This document shows, in pieces, positions 1 through 5,124 of a stretch of 6,503 nt of DNA. The stretch is from JANNAV01 sp031384695. Lineage in GTDB: Bacteria > Pseudomonadota > Alphaproteobacteria > Rhodobacterales > Rhodobacteraceae. Position numbers and translations under genes: made by a program. Position 1 is the stretch's first letter; every line of letters begins with the position of its first letter. The notes beneath the pieces are model-generated. The model ran no database searches, was not told where the DNA came from, and worked only from the letters and a program-made list of their open reading frames with translations. The stretch is taken from positions 1 through 6,503 of the forward strand of contig JANNAV010000098.1 in the NCBI GenBank assembly GCA_031384695.1, written 5' to 3'.

Positions 1-525
1 GGTGCGGCACAGGTGATGCAGGTGACCGAGTTCATGCATCCGCGCGCGGAAGAGATCGCGGGGATGTTGCCTGCGGGCCTTGGGGCGAGGGTTGCGGGCA
101 GTGAAAAGTGGATGGTGCGGCTGGACCGCTGGTTTGGCCGGGGGCGGCATTTGCGCACCGATGGAGTGCTGGCGTTTGGCATGCTGTATCTGGTGGGCGG
201 CATGAAAGGCTGGCGGCGTGGCACGTACCGGCATCAGGTGGAGGAGGCGCACCGGGAGCGCTGGCTGGGTTTGGCGCTGGGGTATCTGGAGACGGATTAT
301 GCGCTGGCGGTGGAGGTGATCCGTTGCCGGCGGCTGGTGAAGGGCTATTCCGACACCCATGCGCGGGGCTTGTCCAAGTTTGACCGGGTGCTGTCGGGGA
401 TTGCATTGGTCGCGGGACGGCAGGATGCGGCGGACTGGGCGCGGCGGCTGCGCGAGGCGGCCTTGCTGGATGAGGAGGGACGGGCTTTGGATGGGGCAAT
501 GGCCACCATCCGCAGTTTTGCGTGA
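1..525 (+). CDS. Indolepyruvate oxidoreductase beta-family protein, C-terminal part (DUF6537 region), 5' partial
   Basis: The reading frame is open to the first base of the window, so this is the last 174 residues of a longer protein that begins upstream. The stop is TGA at 523-525. Recognisable stretches are VTEFMHPRAEEI near the start, a hydrophobic segment followed by GWRRGTYRH in the middle, and RLVKGYSDTHARGLSKFDRV towards the end. The RLVKGYxDTHxRG pattern is what I know from the C-terminal DUF6537 region of the roughly 500-residue indolepyruvate oxidoreductase subunit beta family. In these proteins an N-terminal pyruvate-ferredoxin-oxidoreductase gamma-type domain precedes this region. 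The family works with an alpha subunit to convert aryl-pyruvates (for example indolepyruvate from tryptophan) oxidatively to aryl-acetyl-CoA in the cytoplasm. The catalytic part is outside the window, so the family call rests on the C-terminal motifs alone. The alpha subunit gene would be expected upstream. Confidence 0.8.
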   Translation, partial: GAAQVMQVTEFMHPRAEEIAGMLPAGLGARVAGSEKWMVRLDRWFGRGRHLRTDGVLAFGMLYLVGGMKGWRRGTYRHQVEEAHRERWLGLALGYLETDYALAVEVIRCRRLVKGYSDTHARGLSKFDRVLSGIALVAGRQDAADWARRLREAALLDEEGRALDGAMATIRSFA

Positions 526-570
526 GGGGGGGCGGAGCCTCCGGCGGGGATATTCAGGCAAAGAAGAATG
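526..570. repeat. Gene-end motif of the kind common in Rhodobacteraceae genomes
   Basis: Directly after the stop of the oxidoreductase gene lies a G-run, then GCGGAGCCTCCGGCGGGGA, an AT-rich TATTCAGG and finally CAAAGAAGAATG. The block fills the 50-base gap between two convergent genes. From memory, near-identical strings (GCCTCCGGCGGGNATATTT followed by CAAANAAGAA) recur many times at gene ends in Rhodobacteraceae. The function is not known to me; a role in transcription termination or mRNA 3' ends is a guess. CGGAG/CTCCG is an inverted repeat with almost no loop, so it is not a textbook rho-independent terminator. Only one copy is present in this window. Confidence 0.4.
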
Positions 571-575
571 CGGGG

Positions 576-1067
576 TTATTCAGCAAGGGCGCGGTAGCTG
601 CCGTTCCAATAGCTGAGCGCGCCCATGCCGGGGGTGGTGCGGATGGCGCGGACGCGGCCGATCAGGATGGTGTGGGTGGCGCGGTCGATCATTTCCTCGA
701 CCGTGCAGTCAAAAGCGGTGGGGGCGTCGGCGAGGAGAAGCGCGCCGGTTGCGGCGGTGACCCAATCCGAGCCCTCAAAACGGGCGGCGCCCTTGATGCC
801 GCCGTAACCCGAGAACCTTTCGGCCAGCGGTTGATGCGAGGCCCCAAGCGAGTTCCACCCGAAGCAGCCGTAGCGTGCAAACAGCGGATGGCACGAGGCA
901 GAGCGGTTGATGCAGGCCAGGAGTAAGGGCGGTTCGGCCGACAGCGATATCGACGAAGTGACGACGATGCCGTTCGCCTCGGGGCCTTCGCCCACGGAGA
1001 TGATGCTGCAATTGCCGACAAAGGCGCGCATGGCGTCGCGGAAATCTTTGGGGGAAGGATTTGACAT
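576..1067 (-). CDS. Flavin reductase family protein, HpaC-like (163 aa)
   Basis: A small cytoplasmic NAD(P)H:flavin oxidoreductase of the Flavin_Reduct (FMN-binding split-barrel) family. These proteins typically supply reduced FMN or FAD to a separate monooxygenase. The family is seen in FRDAMRAFVGNCSIISV (residues 9-25), NGIVVTSSISLSAEPPLLL (32-50), CINRSAS (52-58), the FGWNSL segment (69-74), RATHTILIGRVRAI (129-142, with the usually conserved His132) and the closing SYWNGSYRALAE (152-163). The order and wording match HpaC, the reductase of 4-hydroxyphenylacetate 3-monooxygenase. The length is normal for the family. I chose the ATG at 1065-1067 because the homology begins there; the frame stays open another 91 codons upstream but that stretch is low-complexity and unlike the family. 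The Shine-Dalgarno is weak (AGAAAAG). The gene stands alone on its strand, so its oxygenase partner is not visible and its substrate pathway is unknown. Confidence 0.88.
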   Translation of the reverse strand: MSNPSPKDFRDAMRAFVGNCSIISVGEGPEANGIVVTSSISLSAEPPLLLACINRSASCHPLFARYGCFGWNSLGASHQPLAERFSGYGGIKGAARFEGSDWVTAATGALLLADAPTAFDCTVEEMIDRATHTILIGRVRAIRTTPGMGALSYWNGSYRALAE

Positions 1068-1125
1068 GTCTGGCTTTTCTGACGGATCGGGATTGCACTT
1101 CTGCAGATAAGTGAAGTTGGGGCGA

Positions 1126-1134
1126 TTATCCACA
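1126..1134 (+). promoter_or_regulatory. Single perfect DnaA-box sequence (TTATCCACA)
   Basis: The nine bases match the strongest DnaA-binding consensus exactly and lie in the middle of a divergent promoter region, 2 bases from a TTGACA hexamer. DnaA is known to act as a transcription factor at isolated boxes in some bacteria. In 6.5 kb counted on both strands, one chance match to a fixed 9-mer would turn up in only about one window in ten, so coincidence is quite possible. There is no cluster of boxes, AT-rich unwinding element or dnaA/dnaN neighbour, so this is not an origin. Confidence 0.25.
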
Positions 1135-1273
1135 GTTGACAGGGCGCGCGCGGTTTTTCCTTTTCTGGCGCGGGGGCGGGCCATTTGGGGTTTGCACACG
1201 GGAATGTCATGCTGGCGCTGCGTTTTTGGGGCAGGCGCGGGCGGCGGATCGTGGCAGTGTGGCGGCGGGCGAT

Positions 1274-1280
1274 GGGAGGG
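1274..1280 (+). promoter_or_regulatory. Ribosome binding site deciding the esterase start
   Basis: GGGAGGG lies 5 bases before the ATG at 1286. It supports this ATG over the in-frame ATG at 1136, which would add 50 residues of low-complexity sequence in front of an obvious signal peptide. Confidence 0.7.
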
Positions 1281-1285
1281 CCAAC

Positions 1286-2089
1286 ATGAAACTACGGGTG
1301 ATTTTGGCTTTGCTGGCGGGGTTGGCTTTTGGAGCGCCAATGGCGGCGCTTGCTTGTGGTGCCACTTCGGATTGTGACGTAAAAACAGGCGTTTACCGGA
1401 TCAGCCTGCCAAAGGCGGCGGGGGCGCCGATGGGGGCTATCGTGTTTGTGCATGGCTATCAGGGGTCGGCGGCTGGGACGATGAAGAACAAGGGCTTGCG
1501 CCAGATGGCGGCGGACCGGGGGCTGGCGTTGATTGCACTGGATGCGGGCGGCGATGATTGGAACCTGCCCTATGCGCCGCAAGAAAGCGTTGGGGCGCGC
1601 GACGAGATGGCCTATCTGGACGCGGTGGTGGCGGACGCCGAAGCGCGGTTCAAGATCGACCCGGAGAGCGTTGTTATCGCAGGATTTTCGGCGGGTGCGA
1701 TGTTCGTGTGGAACGCGATTTGTGCGCGTGGAGACGCCTATGCGGGCTATATTCCCTATTCCGGCACGTTCTGGAAGCAAGCGCCCGCGCGCTGCCCTGC
1801 GGGAGCGCAGAATGTGGTGCATGTGCATGGCCGCGCCGACCGGACGGTGCCGTTGACGGGGCGGGTGATTGCCGACACCCGGCAGGGGGATGTGGGGGAC
1901 GCCTTGGCGATGTACCGGAAGGCTAAGGGGTTTTCCCCGGCGGCGGATTATGCGCTTGGCGATATGCGGTGCACGCATGCGGCGACGGCGGCGGGCAAGC
2001 GGCTTGATTTCTGCCTGTTCGACGGCGATCATTCCTTTACCGCCAAACGGTTTGGCGCGGCCTATGATGCGTTGCTTCCTAAGGGGTGA
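1286..2089 (+). CDS. Secreted alpha/beta-hydrolase, PHB depolymerase/LpqC-type esterase (267 aa)
   Basis: Residues 1-23 form a clear Sec signal peptide: a short MKLR head, a hydrophobic core rich in L and A, and an ALA cleavage motif before Cys24. The -3 residue is Ala, so this is not a canonical lipobox, and type I cleavage to a periplasmic or secreted protein is more likely than a lipoprotein. The mature part is an alpha/beta hydrolase. VFVHGYQG (53-60) gives the oxyanion-hole HG, GFSAG (133-137) carries the nucleophile Ser135, HGRADRTVP (181-189) the acid Asp185, and FDGDHSF (245-251) the catalytic His249. The HVHGRADRTVP pattern is typical of COG3509, the polyhydroxybutyrate depolymerase/LpqC family, which also includes feruloyl and acetyl-xylan type esterases. 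The substrate cannot be told from sequence. The mature protein has six cysteines (24, 30, 146, 170, 229, 243), which suits disulfides in an exported enzyme. The last 11 bases overlap the 3' end of the convergent PLP-enzyme gene. Confidence 0.87.
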   Translation: MKLRVILALLAGLAFGAPMAALACGATSDCDVKTGVYRISLPKAAGAPMGAIVFVHGYQGSAAGTMKNKGLRQMAADRGLALIALDAGGDDWNLPYAPQESVGARDEMAYLDAVVADAEARFKIDPESVVIAGFSAGAMFVWNAICARGDAYAGYIPYSGTFWKQAPARCPAGAQNVVHVHGRADRTVPLTGRVIADTRQGDVGDALAMYRKAKGFSPAADYALGDMRCTHAATAAGKRLDFCLFDGDHSFTAKRFGAAYDALLPKG

Positions 2090-3203
2090 GCAGCGCCGCC
2101 AAAGCCGCGATCAGGCGTTCGGTGGCGTCCAGCGTGGTGATGATGCCGGGCGAGAGGCGCAGGGTTTGGCTGCGGCAATCGGTGGTGATGCCTTGAGCGC
2201 GCAGGGCGGCGACGATTGCGGCGGCGGGGTGGGTGTCGGGCAGGCGCAGCATCACCGAGCCGCCGCGTTTGGCCTCGGGCCTTGGGGTGACGAGGTGCAG
2301 GCCAAGATCGTCGCACCCCTCGATCAGGCGGGCGGTGAGGCGGCGGTTGTGGGCGAGGAGGGCGCTTTGGTTTTGGGTGCTGTGCCAATCGAGGGCGGGC
2401 AGCGAGGCGAGGGCCGGCATGACGCTTGCGGTGCCGCTTTCGAACCGGCGGATGTCGGGGGCATAGGCGAAGCGGGTGATATCCCAGTTGAAGGGATTGG
2501 GCTGGCTGAACCAGCCGCGCACCTCGGGTTGGCAATGCGCAATCAGGCGGGGCGAGAGGTACAGGATGCCAGCGCCCGGCGTGCCGCACATCCATTTCAG
2601 GCTGGTGGAGACGGCGAAATCAACCTCGGGGGCGTGGACATCGAAGGGGATGAGGCCCGCCGCCTGGGTGATATCGACGCCGATCAGGCTGCCCATGGCG
2701 CGGCCATGCGCCACCATCTGCCTGAGGGCGATGCGGTGCGACGAGGTGGAGGACACCCATGTGAGCAGGGCCACACCCACGTCCGGGCCCCAGTGATCGA
2801 GAAAATCCTCGTCTTCGACAAAGGCCGCACCTTGGCGCAGCGGCACGGTGTGCAGCGTGAAGCCAAGGCGCGGCGCGAGGCCCGCGAGCAGGAAATGGTT
2901 GGAAGGAAAGCAATCGGCCCCCACCAGCACGCGCTTGCCTTTGAGGTGGCCTTCAGGCAGCGAGGTGAGCAGGGAATGCATGGCTTGGGTGACGCTCTCA
3001 AACGTGGTCACGGAGTTTGGCGCGGCGTTCAGGATGGCGCGCCAGCGGGCGATGAACTTTTCGCGGTGGCCAAGAGCATAGGCCCACTGGGCGTCATCTG
3101 GATGCCCCCAGACAAAGGCAAACTCGGCCATGGCACCGGCGAGATCGCGCGCCTTGCCGGGGTACATGCCGATGGAATGATAGAGGAAATAAGCGTCAGA
3201 CAT
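2079..3203 (-). CDS. Kynureninase-like class V aminotransferase-fold PLP enzyme (374 aa)
   Basis: A fold-type I PLP enzyme of aminotransferase class V, closest in pattern to kynureninase, which hydrolyses kynurenine to anthranilate and alanine. The PLP aspartate is Asp177 in GVDITQAAGLIPFD (175-188) and the Schiff-base lysine is Lys203 in STSLKWMCGTPGAG (199-212). Other kynureninase-like stretches are RGWFSQP (229-235), RFESGTAS (253-260) and LVTPRPEAKRGGSVML (304-319). Some signature positions differ from kynureninases as I remember them. The N-terminal YLDGNSLG is replaced by FLYHSIGMYPG (6-16), YKYLNGGPG by LKWMCGTPG, and GWFGH by GWFSQP. It is also about 40 residues shorter than the roughly 415-residue bacterial enzymes. 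Substrate specificity may therefore differ, and I do not assign kynU. It is the last gene of the operon, 17 bases after the SDR stop, with GAAAGG (3210-3215) as Shine-Dalgarno 6 bases before ATG. The TAG stop overlaps the convergent esterase gene. Confidence 0.82.
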   Translation of the reverse strand: MSDAYFLYHSIGMYPGKARDLAGAMAEFAFVWGHPDDAQWAYALGHREKFIARWRAILNAAPNSVTTFESVTQAMHSLLTSLPEGHLKGKRVLVGADCFPSNHFLLAGLAPRLGFTLHTVPLRQGAAFVEDEDFLDHWGPDVGVALLTWVSSTSSHRIALRQMVAHGRAMGSLIGVDITQAAGLIPFDVHAPEVDFAVSTSLKWMCGTPGAGILYLSPRLIAHCQPEVRGWFSQPNPFNWDITRFAYAPDIRRFESGTASVMPALASLPALDWHSTQNQSALLAHNRRLTARLIEGCDDLGLHLVTPRPEAKRGGSVMLRLPDTHPAAAIVAALRAQGITTDCRSQTLRLSPGIITTLDATERLIAALAALLTP

Positions 3204-3220
3204 GTGGGGCCTTTCGGGGG

Positions 3221-3970
3221 TCAGCGCATCAGGACGCCGCCGTTGATATCCTGAGTGGTGCCGGTGATAAAGGCGGCGCGGTCGGAGGCGAGGAAGGCGG
3301 CGAGATCGCCCACCTCATGCGCTTGGCCGATGCGTTGCAGCGGGATCTGGCCCACCACCAGCGCCACTTTATCGGGCGGCGCGAGGGCGGTTTGTTCGGT
3401 CAATATGGTGCCGGGGGCTATGGTGTTGACGGTCACGCCATGGGGGGCGAACTGGTGCGCGAGATAGCGGGTGAGGCCGATGATGCCCGCCTTGGAGGCG
3501 GCGTAATGCGCGCCCTGCACCTGCGGGCCGCCGCGCTGGCCTGCGATGGAGGCGAGGTTGAGGATGCGGCCCCAGCCGCGATCCATCATGCTTTGCGCGG
3601 TGAGTTGGCAGCCGAAAATCACCGAGCGCAGGTTGGTGTTGAGGACGTCATCCCACTCGTCGGCGTTCATGGTGAAGAAGTCGCGGGCCTGCGTTCTGGC
3701 GGCGTTGTTCACGAGGATGTCAATGGGGCCGAAATGCGACTCGGCGGCGCGGATGGCGGTGGCGAAGCTGGGTTTTTGGCGCACGTCGAGGGGGAGAGCG
3801 AGGGCATCGGGGCCAAGTTCGGTGGCGATTTCGCGGGCTTTGCTGGGGTCAAGATCGGCCAGCACCACGCGGTGGCCGCTCGCATGCAGGGCGCGGGCGA
3901 TGGCGGCCCCGAGGCCCTGCGACGCACCGGTGATGAAGGCGGTTCTGGGTCTATAGGCAGGGTTGGGCAT
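3221..3970 (-). CDS. SDR family NAD(P)-dependent oxidoreductase, FabG/3-hydroxybutyrate-dehydrogenase-like (249 aa)
   Basis: A classical short-chain dehydrogenase/reductase of normal length. It has the cofactor motif TGASQGLG (14-21), Asp39 at the end of the second strand (an acidic residue there usually means NAD rather than NADP), LDV (61-63), NNAA (88-91) and the catalytic tetrad Asn113, Ser141, Tyr156 and Lys160 (YAASK). The C-terminus INGGVLM is typical of FabG-like members. It should interconvert a hydroxyl and a keto group on a CoA or acyl substrate in the cytoplasm; the substrate is not evident. I chose the ATG at 3968-3970. It lies 2 bases after the thiolase stop and fits where the Rossmann domain begins, whereas the upstream in-frame start would add 17 basic residues inside the thiolase gene. 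No clear Shine-Dalgarno precedes it, so translation probably depends on coupling to the thiolase. Confidence 0.88.
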   Translation of the reverse strand: MPNPAYRPRTAFITGASQGLGAAIARALHASGHRVVLADLDPSKAREIATELGPDALALPLDVRQKPSFATAIRAAESHFGPIDILVNNAARTQARDFFTMNADEWDDVLNTNLRSVIFGCQLTAQSMMDRGWGRILNLASIAGQRGGPQVQGAHYAASKAGIIGLTRYLAHQFAPHGVTVNTIAPGTILTEQTALAPPDKVALVVGQIPLQRIGQAHEVGDLAAFLASDRAAFITGTTQDINGGVLMR

Positions 3971-3972
3971 AT

Positions 3973-5124
3973 TCAAACCGCGTGCAGGGTGAGGGCGACG
4001 CCCTGGCCGACGCCGACGCAAAGGGTGACAAGGGCGTTCTGGCCGCCTTCCTCAGACAAGCGGCGGGCGGCGGTGCCGGCGATGCGGGCCCCTGATGCGC
4101 CCAGTGGATGGCCGATTGCGATGGCGCCGCCGTGGCGGTTGACGTGCAGCGCATCGTCGGGCAGGTGCCAGGCACGGGTGCAGGCGAGGGCCTGAGCGGC
4201 GAAGGCCTCGTTCAGTTCGATCACCTGGAAGTCTTGCGCGGTGAGGCCGGTGCGCTGGGTGAGTTTCGCCAGCGCCGCGATGGGGCCTGCGCCCATGACG
4301 CGGGGGGCGACACCGGCGGAGGCGGCTTGGCCAATGCGGGCGAGGGGGTGCAGGTGGTGGCGTTTGACCGCCATAGCGGAGGCGAGGATGACGCCAGCGG
4401 CCCCGTCATTGATGCCCGAGGCGTTACCTGCGGTGATGGTGCCGGGGCTGCGGAACGGGGTTGCGAGGGTGGTGAGGCGTTCCATCGTGGTGGCGCGGGG
4501 GTGCTCATCGGTGCTGACGGTGCCGAGGGGCAGGATATCAGGGGCGTGCCAGAGGGCGGTGTAGCGGTTTTGCGAGCGGCAGGCGAACGCGTCTTGATCG
4601 GCGCGGGAAACGGCGTGCTCGGACGCCAGATTTTCAGCGGTTTCGGGCATGGATTCAATGCCGTAGGTTGCCGCGATGCGGGTGTGGGCAAAGCGCCAGC
4701 CGATGGTAGTATCCAGTATTTCCGGGGTTCGGGAAAAGGCTGTGCCGGGTTTGGCCATCACATATGGCGCGCGCGACATCGATTCCACACCGCCCGCGAT
4801 GATGATATCGGCACCGCCGTCGCGGATGATGCGGGTGGCTGCGATGATGGCGTCAAGCCCCGAGGCGCAGAGGCGGTTGACGGTGAAGGCGGGCACGGTT
4901 TCGCCCAGACGCGACAGCAGCGTGGCCATGCGGGCGACGTTGCGGTTGTCCTCACCGGCCTGATTGGCGCAGCCGAAGATCACCTCGTCGATGGGCAGGT
5001 CGTGCAGATCGAGCAGGCCGTTGATGACGTGGGTGGCCAGATCATCGGGGCGGATATGGGCGAGGCTGCCTGCGTAGCGGCCGAAGGGGGTGCGGCGGGC
5101 GGCGCAGAGGAAAACTTCGGTCAT
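3973..5124 (-). CDS. Acetyl-CoA acyltransferase (thiolase), 3-oxoadipyl-CoA thiolase-like (383 aa)
   Basis: A degradative thiolase that cleaves a 3-oxoacyl-CoA with CoA to acetyl-CoA and a shortened acyl-CoA. The active-site residues are all present: nucleophile Cys86 in NRLCASG (83-89), NEAFA (305-309), His339 in GHPLGASGARI (338-348) and Cys369 in LCVGVGQG (368-375). GCANQAGEDNRNVARMA (51-67), DTTIGWRF (138-145) and the SMPETAEN (158-165) motif match PaaJ/PcaF, the 3-oxoadipyl-CoA thiolases, rather than fatty-acid thiolases. It is shorter than the usual 400 residues because the segment between SQNR (184-187) and DEHPR (206-210) is about a dozen residues shorter than I recall for PaaJ. The start overlaps the preceding gene in ATGA (5121-5124), with GGAG (5130-5133) 5 bases upstream. 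The SDR gene follows after 2 bases. A ring- or dicarboxylate-derived substrate is likely; paaJ or pcaF is not assigned because the context is unresolved. Confidence 0.92.
   Translation of the reverse strand: MTEVFLCAARRTPFGRYAGSLAHIRPDDLATHVINGLLDLHDLPIDEVIFGCANQAGEDNRNVARMATLLSRLGETVPAFTVNRLCASGLDAIIAATRIIRDGGADIIIAGGVESMSRAPYVMAKPGTAFSRTPEILDTTIGWRFAHTRIAATYGIESMPETAENLASEHAVSRADQDAFACRSQNRYTALWHAPDILPLGTVSTDEHPRATTMERLTTLATPFRSPGTITAGNASGINDGAAGVILASAMAVKRHHLHPLARIGQAASAGVAPRVMGAGPIAALAKLTQRTGLTAQDFQVIELNEAFAAQALACTRAWHLPDDALHVNRHGGAIAIGHPLGASGARIAGTAARRLSEEGGQNALVTLCVGVGQGVALTLHAV

Larger units (their letters stand above)
1068..1285. other. Divergent intergenic region between flavin reductase and esterase
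   Basis: These 218 bases separate two genes that are transcribed away from each other, so both promoters should lie here. The part nearest the flavin reductase is relatively AT-rich and contains TTATCCACA (1126-1134) immediately followed by TTGACA (1136-1141), a perfect -35 hexamer on the + strand. No good -10 hexamer sits 16-18 bases downstream; the sequence there is a pyrimidine-rich tract. On the - strand GATAAT (1125-1130) resembles a -10 box but lacks a convincing -35. I therefore do not call exact promoters. The reading frames across this stretch are low-complexity continuations of the flanking genes and I see no gene in it. Confidence 0.5.

Noticed and set aside
526..550. A rho-independent terminator after the oxidoreductase gene
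   Set aside because: The CGGAG/CTCCG inverted repeat has about one base of loop and no T-run follows, so a standard terminator hairpin cannot form.
1126..1134. A replication origin around the DnaA box
   Set aside because: Only one box, no AT-rich unwinding element, no dnaA, dnaN, parAB or repABC gene nearby.
1136..1285. A longer esterase starting at the ATG at 1136
   Set aside because: It would place 50 low-complexity residues before a clean signal peptide, and the GGGAGGG ribosome site serves the ATG at 1286.
1068..1340. A 91-residue N-terminal extension of the flavin reductase
   Set aside because: The extension is proline- and arginine-rich, does not resemble the family, and overlaps the start of the divergent esterase gene.
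1292..2032. A 246-codon open frame on the - strand opposite the esterase
   Set aside because: Arginine-rich antisense shadow; the + strand has a signal peptide, Shine-Dalgarno and catalytic triad.
1869..3254. A 461-codon open frame on the + strand opposite the PLP-enzyme gene
   Set aside because: It is the antisense shadow of a gene with clear family motifs in high-GC DNA. Its protein is low-complexity, rich in G, A and R, with no recognisable domain.
3971..4021. A 17-residue N-terminal extension of the SDR
   Set aside because: Arginine-rich sequence inside the thiolase gene; SDRs of this type begin just before the Rossmann motif, as with the ATG at 3970.
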